Assembly (NCBI RefSeq): GCF_000716445.1
Contig: NZ_JNWK01000080.1
Span: 1-49,420, forward strand
DNA length: 49,420 bases
Reading direction: 5' to 3'
From: Streptomyces wedmorensis
Lineage (GTDB): Bacteria > Actinomycetota > Actinomycetes > Streptomycetales > Streptomycetaceae
Within the stretch, counting starts at the first letter, position 1; each line of letters begins with the position of its first letter. This document shows positions 36,041-46,857 of the stretch, piece by piece. The notes under the pieces are model-generated. The model was not told the origin of the DNA. It searched no databases and saw only the letters and a program-made list of their open reading frames with translations. The position numbers and the translations under genes were made by a program.

Positions 36041-36515
36041 CCGTGTCCGGCGGTGGCGACGCGGGAGCCGTGTCCGGCCCTGACGTACCTCCGGCACGGC
36101 ACGGCGCGGTTCGGGTCTGGCCGGCCGGGAAGCGGCAAGGCGGCCCGATGACACCTTCTCAACCCGAGGGAAAGCGCCTGGTTCAGCGCCTGCGGACCCG
36201 CCCGGGGGATCATGGCCACTGATCCGTAGCCACGGTGGTCGGAGTCGAACCCAGCCCGGAGCGGCACCTTCGGCTCGCGGCGTGTGCGGGTGGCGAGGCG
36301 GGCCGTGGTTTCCGGGGCGGGCCGTCGGCCGCGGGGTGCTCCTTGTTCGGCGGCCGGTGGGGTGCCGGTGGAGAGGGCCTGCTCGACGACGGGGCGACCG
36401 CTCTCGAAGGCGTCGGCGGCCCGGCGGCCCCGAGGGGGTGGTCACGCGGCCACCGCCACCGCGGGCGGGGCCGGTGCCGGAGCGGTACGCCGGCCTCCGG
36501 CGTAAGGTCAGGGGT
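36041..36515. other. intergenic region
   Basis: About 475 bases between whiB and the nuclease gene. Near 36231-36250 the minus strand reads GGGTTCGACTCC, like a tRNA T loop, but the flanking bases do not form the stem. Several GC-rich hairpins are possible; no gene recognised. Confidence 0.3.
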
Positions 36516-37433
36516 GTGCAGCCGATCGACACCTCCGGCGCACCGGCCCCGCCCGCAGCGCCCCGGCCCGCCGCGCCGCCGTCGTCGCTGTCGCCCTCGC
36601 GGGCGGGCGACTTCATGCAGTGCCCGCTGCTCTACCGGTTCCGGGTGATCGACCGGCTGCCGGAGAAGCCGAACGCGGCGGCGGCTCGGGGCGTCCTGGT
36701 GCACGCGGTGCTGGAGCGGCTCTTCGACGTCCCGGCGGCGGAGCGCACGGCCGTCCGGGCCCGGGCCATGGTGGCGGGCGAGTGGGAGCGGCTGCTGGCG
36801 GCGCGGCCGGAGCTCGCGGAGTTGTTCGCGCGGGACGGAGGGGCGCCCGCCTCGGAACGGGTCGCGGAGTGGCTGGCCACGGCGGAGCAGCTGGTCGAGC
36901 GGTGGTTCACCCTGGAGGACCCGGCCCGGCTGGAGCCCGCGGAGCGGGAGTTGTTCGTCAAGACGACGCTGGACTCCGGGCTGAGGCTGCGCGGGATCAT
37001 CGACCGGGTGGACGTGGCGCCGACCGGCGAGGTGCGGATCGTCGACTACAAGACCGGCCGGGCGCCCCCGCCCGAGTACGCGGCGGACGCGCTGTTCCAG
37101 CTGAAGTTCTACGCCCTGGTGCTGTGGCGGCTGCGGCGGGTGCTGCCGCGCCGGCTCCAGCTGGTCTATCTGGGCAGCGGGGACGTGCTCACTTACGACC
37201 CGGCGGAGGCTGATCTGCGGGCCGTGGAGCGCAAGGTGCTGGCGCTGTGGGACGCGATCGGGCGGGCGACGCGGACGGGCGACTGGCGCCCGAGCCCGAG
37301 CCGGCTGTGCGACTGGTGCCCCCATCGGGCGCTGTGTCCGGCCTGGGGCGGCACCCCGCCGCCTTATCCCCTGGCCGTCACCACGGACCCGGCCGCGGGG
37401 GAGGGCGAGCGCCCGGCCGCCGACGTCGGCTGA
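36516..37433 (+). CDS. RecB-like PD-(D/E)XK nuclease
   Basis: 305 residues. SLSPSRAGDFMQCPLLYRFR with the first cluster Cys, RGVLVHAVLERLFD, then the nuclease core LRGIIDRVDVAPTGEVRIV followed by DYKTG (the D-x-K catalytic part) and FQLKFYALVLWRL (the Q-x-x-x-Y motif). The C-terminus has LCDWCPHRALCP, giving the remaining cysteines of a probable iron-sulfur clasp as in Cas4/AddB-type enzymes. The closest type is the stand-alone RecB-like exonuclease common in Streptomyces. GTG 36516 follows AAGG. It is just upstream of the recombination operon but separated by a hairpin and an AT-rich promoter region. Confidence 0.9.
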   Translation: MQPIDTSGAPAPPAAPRPAAPPSSLSPSRAGDFMQCPLLYRFRVIDRLPEKPNAAAARGVLVHAVLERLFDVPAAERTAVRARAMVAGEWERLLAARPELAELFARDGGAPASERVAEWLATAEQLVERWFTLEDPARLEPAERELFVKTTLDSGLRLRGIIDRVDVAPTGEVRIVDYKTGRAPPPEYAADALFQLKFYALVLWRLRRVLPRRLQLVYLGSGDVLTYDPAEADLRAVERKVLALWDAIGRATRTGDWRPSPSRLCDWCPHRALCPAWGGTPPPYPLAVTTDPAAGEGERPAADVG

Positions 37434-37463
37434 GGCCGGAGGCGTCCGACACCCGCACATGCG

Positions 37464-37484
37464 AGGAGGCATTATACGCCTCCT
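37464..37484. terminator. hairpin after the nuclease gene
   Basis: AGGAGGC (37464-37470) and GCCTCCT (37478-37484) pair around ATTATAC, 30 bases after the nuclease stop. An unusually AT-rich stretch with T runs follows (37486-37516), so it could be a terminator; an operator is also possible. Confidence 0.45.
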
Positions 37485-37551
37485 TACTGACATTTCCGCC
37501 TTTTCTGTATTTTTCCTGCGAAAAAGGGTGGATTGTTACCTCTGGGGCGCC

Positions 37552-37589
37552 TAGTGTGGGTGCAGACAGTAATTCGAATGCATATTCGA
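37552..37589 (+). promoter_or_regulatory. -10-like box and SOS-box-like palindrome
   Basis: TAGTGT at 37552-37557 could be a -10 hexamer. Seventeen bases further lies TCGAATGCATATTCGA (37574-37589): arms TCGAAT and ATTCGA are perfectly symmetric around GCAT. The actinobacterial LexA site is TCGAAC-N4-GTTCGA, so only the inner base of each arm differs. It stands about 100 bases before an operon of recombination genes, the expected place for damage control. Confidence 0.55.
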
Positions 37590-37692
37590 TCCGAGCGACG
37601 GCCACGCGGGGGCACGTCCTGCCGGACGAGGACCGCGTCCCCTGCCGGCCAGGCCCACCCGGAACCGCCGTCGCAGACGCCAGGAGAACGGC

Positions 37693-38649
37693 GTGAACCT
37701 CACCTTCACCACCGCCACCAAGGAACAGGCCAAGGCCCGCATCGCGCTCGCCGGCCCCACCGGGTCGGGCAAGACCTACACCGCCCTGGTCACCGCCGCC
37801 GGGCTCGGCGAGCGGGTCGCCCTGATCGACACCGAGCACGGCAGCGCCGCCAAGTACGCCGACGAGTTCGCCTTCGACACCCTCCCGCTCACGACGTTCC
37901 AGCCCACCACCCTCGTCGACGCGCTCGCGGTGGCCGCCCACGAGGGCTACGACGTCATGATCGTCGATTCCCTGAGTCACTTCTGGTCCGGCACCGGCGG
38001 GATGCTGGAGCAGGTCGACAACGCGGCCAAGCGCCTCGGGGCGGGCGGCAGCTTCGCCGGCTGGAAGGAGGCCCGCCCCCAGGAGCGGGCGATGATCGAC
38101 GCCCTGCTCGCCTACCCCGGTCACCTCATCGTCACCATGCGCACCAAGACCGAGTACGTCGTGGAGGCCGACGAGCGCGGCCGCAAGGTGCCGCGCAAGA
38201 TCGGGCTCAAGCCCGAGCAGCGGGAGGGCATCGAGTACGAATTCGACATCGTCGGCGATCTCGACCACGAGAACACCCTGGTGATCTCCAAGTCCCGGGC
38301 GAAGCCGCTGTCCGGGACGGTGCTCCACAGGCCGGGCCCGGAGTTCGCCGAGGCCGTCCTCGACTGGCTGGAGGCCGGCAAGCCCGCCCTCTCCGTCTCC
38401 GACTACGTCACGGCAGCCACCGCGCCGGGCGCCAGCCACGAGGAGCTGCGCGACCTGTACGAGGAGGCCCGCCGGCACAACCTGCTCGGTGCCGCCGTCC
38501 TGGACGACGCCGGGGAGACCCACACGCTCGGCCAGCTGATAGTGCGCCACGGCACCGCGGCGGCGAGGAACAGGGTCGCCGAGGACATCGAGTCCGGGGC
38601 CGGGACCAGGCGGGAGAACGGGACCGAGCGGAAGGAAAAGTCCGCATGA
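37693..38649 (+). CDS. Sak4-like / RecA-core AAA ATPase of phage type
   Basis: 318 residues. NLTFTTATKEQAKARIALAG leads to Walker A GPTGSGKT (21-28); Walker B is DVMIVDSLSHFW, followed by a PQERAMIDALLAYPGHLIVT strand and a TKTEYV turn. This is the compact RecA-like ATPase found in actinophages and mobile elements that works with SSB and single-strand annealing proteins in recombination. The last 70 residues form a charged helical tail. GGAGAA precedes GTG 37693. Its stop overlaps the next start (ATGA), so it heads a tightly coupled operon. Confidence 0.85.
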   Translation: MNLTFTTATKEQAKARIALAGPTGSGKTYTALVTAAGLGERVALIDTEHGSAAKYADEFAFDTLPLTTFQPTTLVDALAVAAHEGYDVMIVDSLSHFWSGTGGMLEQVDNAAKRLGAGGSFAGWKEARPQERAMIDALLAYPGHLIVTMRTKTEYVVEADERGRKVPRKIGLKPEQREGIEYEFDIVGDLDHENTLVISKSRAKPLSGTVLHRPGPEFAEAVLDWLEAGKPALSVSDYVTAATAPGASHEELRDLYEEARRHNLLGAAVLDDAGETHTLGQLIVRHGTAAARNRVAEDIESGAGTRRENGTERKEKSA

Positions 38650-39161
38650 GCCTCAAGGAGCACGCCACCCGGGTCGCCGTGCTCCGGGTGCTGCGCGACG
38701 CCGTCGACGCCGAGTACCAGACCGAGCGCCACGAGGTCCTCGAGGGGCTGCGCGCGGCCCGCGCCGAGCTGAACCTGAAGTCGGTCCGGGTGGCCCTGCC
38801 GGACGACACACCGGTCGCCACCCTCACCCTCGTCGACCCCGAACCCACGGTCGTGATCGCCGACGAAGAGGCCTTCACCGCCTGGGTGGCCGACAACCAC
38901 CCCGGCGAGGTGGAGACGCTGGTCCGGGTGCGCCCCGGCTGGCAGCGGCAATTCCTCGCCCGGCTGACCTGCCTCGATCCGGTCGCCGACCCGTACACCG
39001 GCGAGGCGATCCCGGGGCTGGGTGTGCTGTCGGTCTCCGAACCGCGGTCGTTCAGCCTGCGCCCCCTGCCCGGCGGGCGGGAACGGATCGCCCGCGCCTG
39101 GCACACCGGCACGCTCGACCTGCGCCGTCTGCTCCCCCTCAAGGGTGGCGAGGATCCATGA
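38646..39161 (+). CDS. phage-type hypothetical protein in the recombination operon
   Basis: 171 residues. The first 50 are helical and charged (LRDAVDAEYQTERHEVLEGL), the rest alternates strands (VRVALPDDTPVATLTLVD) and ends with RIARAWHTGTLDLRRLLPL. Similar small proteins accompany Sak4-type ATPases in actinophages, but no function is known to me. The start overlaps the ATPase stop and its own stop overlaps the next start (ATGA both times), showing strong translational coupling. Confidence 0.75.
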   Translation: MSLKEHATRVAVLRVLRDAVDAEYQTERHEVLEGLRAARAELNLKSVRVALPDDTPVATLTLVDPEPTVVIADEEAFTAWVADNHPGEVETLVRVRPGWQRQFLARLTCLDPVADPYTGEAIPGLGVLSVSEPRSFSLRPLPGGRERIARAWHTGTLDLRRLLPLKGGEDP

Positions 39162-39940
39162 CCGCTGTCGTCGCCCACCCCGACCGGGACACGTTCGGCA
39201 CGGTGTGGTTCCTGGTCTCCCAAGCCGGTCACCTCGATTGCGGCCGCTGGACGTTCGAGGACGACAAGCGGCTGCGATGCGCCTGCGGGGCCGTCCTGTA
39301 CGTGTACCAGCAGCCGGTGGATGCGGCGGGAAGCGGCGCACCGGCGTCAGCCGGGACGTTCCCCCGCGGAAGGGAAGAGCGAATGCTGCCGGCCGAGACG
39401 GCCCAGCTCGTCGCCCTGGTCGCGGCGATGTGCCCGTCGATGCACCTGGAGGACACCACGACGGACGCCTGGCACCTGCTGCTCGCCGACCTGGACGTCG
39501 CCGATGTACGGGCGGCTGTGACCAGGCTGGGCAGGCAGCGGTCCGACATCGCCGCCGCCGACATCCGCGCCGAGGTGCGCGCGATCCGGGAGGAGCGGCT
39601 CGCCCGCAACCCGCTGCCACTCCCGGACAGCGACCCTGACGACCCGCGCCGTTATCGTGCGGAACTCCTCGAGCTGGTGACCGCGATCGCCTCAGGGCAG
39701 CGAGTCGAGCGAATACCCGCCGCGCCGGGCAGTCCGCCCTCCCACCTCACCGGCTCGAAGCACGACCCGCGCGTCCGCTCCCTCCGCGTGCCCTGTCCCT
39801 GGTGCGGGGCCGCCGCAGGCCGTCCCTGCACCGTCCCCCGGCTCGGGACCCCGCTGAGGAGGGCCCCTGCCCACCAGGCACGGCTCCTCGCGGCCGGGCT
39901 CGCCGAGCCCGGGCCGAGGCAGGAGGGGGAAGCGAGGTGA
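39158..39940 (+). CDS. phage-type protein with C-terminal zinc finger
   Basis: 260 residues. The N-terminal part has [20 protein letters not shown], a possible first metal site; a central helical region follows ([20 protein letters not shown], then [14 protein letters not shown]). Residues about 212-235 carry [13 protein letters not shown], the short zinc-ribbon found in many phage and mobile-element proteins, followed by the usual H-x-A-R-x-x-A tail (HQARLLAAG). The middle resembles replisome-accessory proteins of actinophages, but this is uncertain. Coupled on both sides by overlapping stop-start codons. Confidence 0.75.
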   Translation: MTAVVAHPDRDTFGTVWFLVSQAGHLDCGRWTFEDDKRLRCACGAVLYVYQQPVDAAGSGAPASAGTFPRGREERMLPAETAQLVALVAAMCPSMHLEDTTTDAWHLLLADLDVADVRAAVTRLGRQRSDIAAADIRAEVRAIREERLARNPLPLPDSDPDDPRRYRAELLELVTAIASGQRVERIPAAPGSPPSHLTGSKHDPRVRSLRVPCPWCGAAAGRPCTVPRLGTPLRRAPAHQARLLAAGLAEPGPRQEGEAR

Positions 39941-40131
39941 ACCCGGTGATCGCCCCGACTCGAGAAAGGCCGCGTACCGGAGCCCTGCCACCCCTCGCCA
40001 CCACGACTCCCCCGGAGCCCCGCGCCGCCCAGCTCACCCCTCACACCAGGCCGGAGCGGTGCGGCCTCCCCTCCGGGCACCCTCACCACCGGTACGAGGC
40101 TGCCCGTCGAACTCGAACCGGCACGGGGTGA
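39937..40131 (+). CDS. small hypothetical protein, coupled
   Basis: 64 residues starting at GTG 39937, which overlaps the previous stop (GTGA), with AGGAGGGGG 10 bases upstream. The product is Pro/Thr/Arg-rich, with no recognised domain, and probably disordered. The good ribosome site and the overlap favour a real gene. It ends 32 bases before ssb. Confidence 0.5.
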   Translation: MNPVIAPTRERPRTGALPPLATTTPPEPRAAQLTPHTRPERCGLPSGHPHHRYEAARRTRTGTG

Positions 40132-40163
40132 GGAATCACCCGTCGCACGAGAGGAAAACCGCC

Positions 40164-40667
40164 ATGGTCGGTGAAACCGTCATCACCGTCGTCGGCAACC
40201 TGACCGACGACCCCGAGCTGCGCCTCACCCCGTCCGGCGACACGGTCGCGCACTTCACCGTCGCGTCCACGCCCCGCACCTTCGACCGGCAGAGCAACGA
40301 ATGGCGGGACGCCGAGACGCTGTTCCTGCGCTGCTCGGTCTGGCGGCAGGAGGCGGAGCACGTCGCCGAGTCCCTGACCCGCGGCACCCGCGTCATCGTC
40401 CAGGGGCGGCTGCGCCAGCGGACGTACGAGACCCGGGAGGGCGAGAGGCGGACCGTCATCGAGCTGGAGGCCGACGAGATCGGCCCGTCGCTGCGGTTCG
40501 CCGCCGTGACGATCACCAAACCCCCGCACACCGGCGTCCCCGCCGGTTCCCGCGGCGGCCCCCGTCCTCCCGCCGAGGACCCGTTCACCCGGCCCGACGG
40601 CGGCGAGCGGCCGGTCCCCGCCGAGGGCGGACGACATGCCCCCCGCGAGGAGACGGAGCCCTTCTGA
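40164..40667 (+). CDS. ssb: single-stranded DNA-binding protein (second-type SSB)
   Basis: 167 residues. The OB fold is complete (about 1-115): [70 protein letters not shown] disordered Gly/Pro linker leads to the acidic tip EETEPF, which retains the terminal Pro-Phe used to recruit repair proteins. The short linker suggests an accessory SSB rather than the main replication protein. GAGAGGA precedes the ATG. Likely partner of the ATPase and RecA in this operon. Confidence 0.92.
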   Translation: MVGETVITVVGNLTDDPELRLTPSGDTVAHFTVASTPRTFDRQSNEWRDAETLFLRCSVWRQEAEHVAESLTRGTRVIVQGRLRQRTYETREGERRTVIELEADEIGPSLRFAAVTITKPPHTGVPAGSRGGPRPPAEDPFTRPDGGERPVPAEGGRHAPREETEPF

Positions 40668-40728
40668 CGGGCCGGCGCACCCGTGCGCCGGCCGCGACCA
40701 CACACCGCACCCATCCGAGGCGGACCCC

Positions 40729-41894
<1,166 letters not shown>

Positions 41895-41898
<4 letters not shown>

Positions 41899-43172
41899 AG
41901 ACCAGCCGGCCGCTCCCGCACCCCGGCGCGAGGCGAACGCCGGTGAACCGGGGCGGCACCGTGTTCCCCGGCGCCGCCACGCCCGGGGACGAGACGCCGA
42001 CCCCGGGCAGGACCGCCGCCGACCGACCCATCGCGGCGGAGCCGGTCCACCGGCCGGTCGCAGCCCCCGCCGACGGCGAGGACCGGGCCACCGAGGCGGC
42101 GTTGCGCCCCAAGGACCTGGACGGGTTCATCGGCCAAGTACGGGTCCGCGAGCAGCTCGACCTCGTCCTCAGGGCCGCCCGGCAGCGGAGCGCCACCGCC
42201 GACCACGTGCTGCTCTCCGGTGCCCCGGGGCTCGGCAAGACCACCCTGGCGATGATCATCGCCGCGGAGATGGGAGCCCCGCTGCGCATCACTTCCGGCC
42301 CCGCCATCCAGCACCCCGGGGACCTGGCGGCGGTCCTGGCCTCGCTCACCGGGGGAGAGGTCCTCTTCCTCGACGAGATCCACCGCATGTCCCGGCCCGC
42401 CGAGGAGATGCTCTACCTGGCGATGGAGGACTTCCGCGTCGACATCGTCGTCGGCACCGGCCTCGACGCGACCGCCATGTCCCTCGAGCTGCCGCCGTTC
42501 ACCCTCGTCGGCGCCACCGTCCGGGCCGGCCTGCTGCTCCCGCCGCTGCGCGACCGCTTCGGCTTCACCGCCCACATGGAGTTCTACGACCCGGCCGAAC
42601 TGGAGCGCGTCATCCACCGCTCCGCCCGGCTGCTGGAGGTGGAGGTCGAGCCCGCGGGCGCCGCCGAGATCGCCGGCCGCTCCCGCGGCACGCCCCGCAT
42701 CGCCAACCGGCTGCTGCGCCGGGTGCGGGACTACGCCCAGGTCACCGCGGACGGAGCGGTCACCCGCGAGATCGCGTCCGCGGCCCTGGGGGTCTACGAG
42801 GTCGACGGCCGTGGCCTGGACCGCTTGGACCGGGCCGTGCTGCACGCCCTGTTGAAGCTGTTCGGCGGCGGACCGGTCGGTCTGTCCACCCTCGCGGTCG
42901 CCGTGGGGGAGGAGCGCGAGACGGTGGAGGAGGTCGCCGAGCCGTTCCTGGTTCGGGAGGGACTGCTGGCCCGGACGCCCCGGGGGCGGGTCGCGACGCC
43001 CGCCGCCTGGGCCCACTTCGGGCTCGTACCGCCGCCCGGGCCGTCCCGGCCGTCCTGGACCGCGCCCCCGGGACACCGGAATGGCGATTCCGGACAGGAC
43101 GACCCGCCCGGAGGCCGCACCGGACGGACCACCTCCCCGGCCGCCCCCCGGCACCGGCCCCCGCCACGGTGA
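41895..43172 (+). CDS. ruvB: RuvB-like Holliday-junction helicase, stand-alone
   Basis: 425 residues, about 70 longer than usual RuvB because of a low-complexity N-terminus (1-65) and a Pro/Arg tail. The core matches Ruv[20 protein letters not shown], Walker [10 protein letters not shown], Walker [12 protein letters not shown], the [11 protein letters not shown] hairpin region, sensor/arginine-finger block [20 protein letters not shown] and the winged helix [20 protein letters not shown]. In the chromosomal gene the order is ruvC-ruvA-ruvB; here ruvA and ruvC are absent. It is fused by overlap to recA. Some residues differ from the usual GATTRAGLLPAPL, so partner use may differ. Confidence 0.88.
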
Positions 43173-43520
43173 GACCCATGGCTGCCCGTACGAGAACCGC
43201 CAAGGACCGGCCGCCCTACCGCCGCACCGAGTGGTCCGGATCTCGGTGACGGCCGGGTGCGGGCCCTCGTCGACTCCGGCCCCCCGCTGTGGCGGGCCCG
43301 CATGTCCCGGAACCGGACCGGTCGTGTCCCCGTCTACGGCGTGCTCGACGCGGTCGCCCGCGATCCGGTCGCCCGCGATCCGGTCGAACGTCCCTCGACC
43401 GCATTCACGGCCCTGCACGCGCCGTCGCCCCGCCTTCTTCGGCACTGTCGACAACGATCGGTCCGGCCGGGCAGCGGCACACTGTCAACGCCTGGGGGAG
43501 GGGACCACCGCGGCTCAGAT
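43173..43520. other. junction region between the recombination and urea loci
   Basis: About 350 bases without a supportable gene. A 15-bp tandem repeat occurs at 43351-43380 (unit CGGTCGCCCGCGATC, two copies plus a partial). Short frames with fair codon use (for example a 23-codon one from ATG 43179) may be gene remnants. The region probably marks where unrelated DNA was joined. Confidence 0.4.
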
Positions 43521-43524
43521 CATC

Positions 43525-44380
43525 ACGTGCTTGGGCCGGGTCCTCGCCTCACTCACCCGGGACACCTCCGGCCGGCACGACGCCCTCACCGGGGACCTCC
43601 ACCCTCGCCCGCAACACCGCCCGGTACGGGGACGGCACCCCGCAGTCCGCCTCGCCGGCGGGCCGCGAGCTGTTCAAGCTCGCCGCCCTCAAGAACGGCC
43701 TCGCCCCGCGCGACCTCCCGCCGTCCGTCTCCTTCTTCCAGGGCGTACGGATCTCCGAGGACGGCTCCACCGAGTTCACCGGCTCCGCCCGCGCCGCCTG
43801 GTCCGGGGTCGTCCGCAAGGGCGAGCTGCTGACCGTCACCGACCTGCACGGCAACCAGGCCGCCGACTTCCTGCTGTACGACGCGCACGACACCTCCGTC
43901 CGCTACAGCGCCCCCGACACGATCCAGGCGCAGGGCACCGTCTTCCTGACCACCGGCTCGGTGCTGCTGTCCAACGAGCACACCCCGCTGATGACCGTCG
44001 TCGAGGACACCTGCGGACGGCACGACACCATCGGCGGCGCCTGCTCCAAGGAGTCCAACACCCTCCGCTACGGCCACCACACCTGGTCGCAGCACGCCTG
44101 CGTGGAGAACTTCCTCGCCGAGGGGAGCAAGCACGGACTCGGCAAGCGCGACCTGGTCTCCAACATCAACTGGTTCATGAACGTGCCGGTCGAGAAGGAC
44201 GGCACCCTCGGCATCGTCGACGGCATCTCGGCACCCGGCCTGCGGGTCGTGCTGCGCGCCGAGACCGACGTCCTCGCGCTGCTGTCCAACTGCCCGCAGA
44301 TCAACAACCCCTGCAACGGATTCGACCCGACGGCCGTCCGGATGACGATCACCGGCCCCGACGACAGCGACGAGGTCTGA
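43525..44380 (+). pseudogene. UAAP1'-UAAP2 chimera (urea amidolyase-associated, DUF1989)
   Basis: The left part is a piece of UAAP1: [21 protein letters not shown] in one frame, then after one extra G near 43591 the text continues in the next frame as [18 protein letters not shown] and [20 protein letters not shown]. Close to 43787 it passes in frame, with no spacer, into UAAP2: [38 protein letters not shown] and [24 protein letters not shown]1 thus lacks both ends and carries a frameshift; UAAP2 lacks roughly its first 15-20 residues and has no good start of its own. These proteins are always found beside urea carboxylase and are thought to aid urea or guanidine-related metabolism. The UAAP2 part could still be translated from an internal start. 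Confidence 0.65.
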
Positions 44381-44385
44381 CCACG

Positions 44386-46857
44386 ATGACGTTCGACACC
44401 CTGCTGGTGGCCAACCGCGGCGAGATCGCGGCACGCGTCATCCGCACCGCCCGCCGACTCGGCCTGCGCACCGTCGCGGTGTACTCCGACGCGGACCGCG
44501 GAACCGAGCACGTACGGCTGGCCGACGAGGCCGTCCGGCTCGGTCCGGCGCCCGCCAAGGAGTCCTACCTCGACGCCGATCTGGTCCTGAAGGCCGCCAA
44601 GGACACCGGCGCGGGCGCGATCCATCCCGGCTACGGCTTCCTGTCCGAGGACGCCGACTTCGCACACCGCTGCGCCGACGCCGGCATCGTCTTCGTCGGC
44701 CCCACCCCCGAACAGCTGGAGCTCTTCGGCCCGATGGACGACCTCTCCTTCCGGCTCGGCAACACCGCGCTCGGCAACGACGCGGGCGCACCCGGTCTGG
44801 AGTGCACCCTTCAGGGCCCCTCCCTGCGCTTCACCCACCCGACGACGGTCTGTGTCACCGGAGCCCCGGCGGGCGTGACGATCGACGGCCTTGCCGTGCC
44901 GCAGTGGGAGCCGATCACCGTCGACGCCGGACAGACGCTCGCCGTCGGCGCCCCCGACGAACGGGGACTGCGCACCTACGTGCTGTTCGCGGGCGGCCTG
45001 GACGTACCGGAGTTCCTGGGCAGCGCGGCCACCTTCACCCTCGGCCGGTTCGGCGGGCACGGTGGCCGCGCCCTGCGCGCGGGCGACGTACTGCACGGCG
45101 GCGAGGCGCGGACGGAGACCGCCGTCGTCCCCGTCGACGAGCGGCCCTCCTTCGACACCGTGTGGCGGGTCGGCGCGGTCGAAGGACCGCACGCCGCACC
45201 GGAGTTCTTCACCGAGGACGACATACGCGACTTCTACGCCGCGGACTGGAAGGTCCACTTCAACTCGGCGCGCACCGGCGTCCGCCTCGTCGGCCCCAAG
45301 CCGCGCTGGGCACGCCCGGACGGCGGCGAGGCGGGGCTGCACCCCTCCAACATCCACGACACGCCGTACTCCGTCGGCGCCGTCGACTACACCGGCGACA
45401 TGCCTGTCCTCCTCGGCCCCGACGGCCCCTCCCTCGGAGGCTTCGTCTGTCCGGCGACGGTCGTCACCGGACAGCGCTGGAAGCTCGGCCAGCTACGCCC
45501 CGGCGACACCGTCCGCTTCGTCCCGGTCACCACGGCGGCGGCGGGGGAGCTGCGGCGCAATCCCGCGTCGGAGCCGCGGGCCGACCGTGACGCCATCGTC
45601 GACGGGGGCGTCCTCGCGCGCCTGGACGAAAGCGGAGGCCGCCCGGCGGTCACGTACCGGCGCAGCGGTGACGACAACCTCCTCATCGAATACGGGCCCA
45701 TGCAACTCGACCTGGCCCTGCGCATGCGCGTCCACGCGCTCGCGGAGGCGCTGGCCGCGCGGGGCCTCCCGGGCGTCGTCGACCTCACCCCGGGCATCCG
45801 CTCGCTCCAGATCCAGACGAACCCCGACGCGCTGTCCCCGCGGGCGCTCCTCGACGCCGTGCTGCGCGTGGAGGAGGAACTCCCGGCCACCGACGAGCTG
45901 GTGGTGCCCAGCCGGACCGTGCACCTGCCGCTGTCCTGGGACGACCCGGCGACCCGTGAGGCCATCGCCCGCTACACGGCCGGCGTGCGCGACGACGCCC
46001 CGTGGTGCCCCTCGAACATCGAGTTCATCCGCCGCGTCAACGGCCTCGACACCGTCGACGACGTGTACCGGACCGTCTTCGACGCCGAGTACCTGGTCCT
46101 CGGCCTGGGCGACGTGTACCTCGGAGCGCCCGTGGCCACTCCTCTCGACCCCCGGCACCGTCTGGTCACCACCAAGTACAACCCGGCCCGCACCTGGACC
46201 GCGGAGAACTCGGTCGGCATCGGCGGCGCGTACCTGTGCGTCTACGGCATGGAGGGCCCCGGCGGGTACCAGTTCGTCGGCCGCACCACGCAGGTGTGGT
46301 CGGGCTGGCGGCAGCGCGGCGCCTTCGAACCCGGCAGGCCCTGGCTGATGCGCTTCTTCGACCGGATCAGGTGGTACCCGGTCGGCGCCGACGAACTCCT
46401 GGAGCTGCGTGCGGACATCATCTCCGGCCGGTTCGTCCCGAAGACCGAGGAGGGCACCTTCTCGCTCGCCGAGTACCAGGCATTCCTCTACGAGAACGCC
46501 GAGTCGATCACCGCCTTCCGCGACCGGCAGAGCCGGGCGTTCGGCGCCGAGCGCGATGCCTGGGAGGCCGCCGCCGAGGTCACGCCGCCGACCGTCGACA
46601 TCACCGTGCCCGAGGGCGGCCGGCTGGTCGAGGCCGAGTTCACCGCCTGCGTCTGGCAGGTCGACGTCCGGATCGGGGACCGGGTGTCGGCGGGTCAGCA
46701 GCTGGTGGCGTTGGAGGCGATGAAGATGGAGGCGCCGGTACCCGCCCCCGCCGACGGCGTCGTCGCGGAGGTCCTGGTCACGCCCGGCAGCCAGGTCGAG
46801 GCCGGCACCGCGCTCGTCGTCCTCGCTCCCGTCGAGACCGTGGAGGCAGCCGCATGA
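44386..46857 (+). CDS. urea carboxylase with biotin-carboxylase ATP-grasp deleted
   Basis: 823 residues; family members have about 1200. Residues 1-115 are the start of the biotin carboxylase ([47 protein letters not shown]). Then the text jumps in frame to [20 protein letters not shown], which belongs to the carboxyltransferase (normally preceded by PSG). About 370-400 residues, including the whole ATP-binding domain, are missing at about 44728-44732. The carboxyltransferase (about 117-735) and the biotin domain with Lys780 ([10 protein letters not shown]) look intact. Without the ATP-grasp domain it cannot charge biotin by itself, so ATP-dependent urea carboxylation is unlikely unless another carboxylase subunit helps. 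The stop overlaps the next start (ATGA). Confidence 0.85.
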   Translation: MTFDTLLVANRGEIAARVIRTARRLGLRTVAVYSDADRGTEHVRLADEAVRLGPAPAKESYLDADLVLKAAKDTGAGAIHPGYGFLSEDADFAHRCADAGIVFVGPTPEQLELFGPMDDLSFRLGNTALGNDAGAPGLECTLQGPSLRFTHPTTVCVTGAPAGVTIDGLAVPQWEPITVDAGQTLAVGAPDERGLRTYVLFAGGLDVPEFLGSAATFTLGRFGGHGGRALRAGDVLHGGEARTETAVVPVDERPSFDTVWRVGAVEGPHAAPEFFTEDDIRDFYAADWKVHFNSARTGVRLVGPKPRWARPDGGEAGLHPSNIHDTPYSVGAVDYTGDMPVLLGPDGPSLGGFVCPATVVTGQRWKLGQLRPGDTVRFVPVTTAAAGELRRNPASEPRADRDAIVDGGVLARLDESGGRPAVTYRRSGDDNLLIEYGPMQLDLALRMRVHALAEALAARGLPGVVDLTPGIRSLQIQTNPDALSPRALLDAVLRVEEELPATDELVVPSRTVHLPLSWDDPATREAIARYTAGVRDDAPWCPSNIEFIRRVNGLDTVDDVYRTVFDAEYLVLGLGDVYLGAPVATPLDPRHRLVTTKYNPARTWTAENSVGIGGAYLCVYGMEGPGGYQFVGRTTQVWSGWRQRGAFEPGRPWLMRFFDRIRWYPVGADELLELRADIISGRFVPKTEEGTFSLAEYQAFLYENAESITAFRDRQSRAFGAERDAWEAAAEVTPPTVDITVPEGGRLVEAEFTACVWQVDVRIGDRVSAGQQLVALEAMKMEAPVPAPADGVVAEVLVTPGSQVEAGTALVVLAPVETVEAAA

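Noticed and set aside
36231..36260. T-arm-like sequence GGGTTCGACTCC on the minus strand
   Set aside because: The flanking bases do not pair as a T stem and no acceptor, D or anticodon arms can be found; at most a tiny attachment-site remnant.
36516..37433. RecB-like nuclease considered as Cas4 or an anti-phage defence effector
   Set aside because: The sequence pattern fits the conserved stand-alone RecB-like exonuclease of Streptomyces, and no other defence genes are adjacent.
43351..43390. Short tandem repeats considered as a CRISPR-like array
   Set aside because: Only two adjacent 15-bp copies with no spacers; no cas genes in the window.
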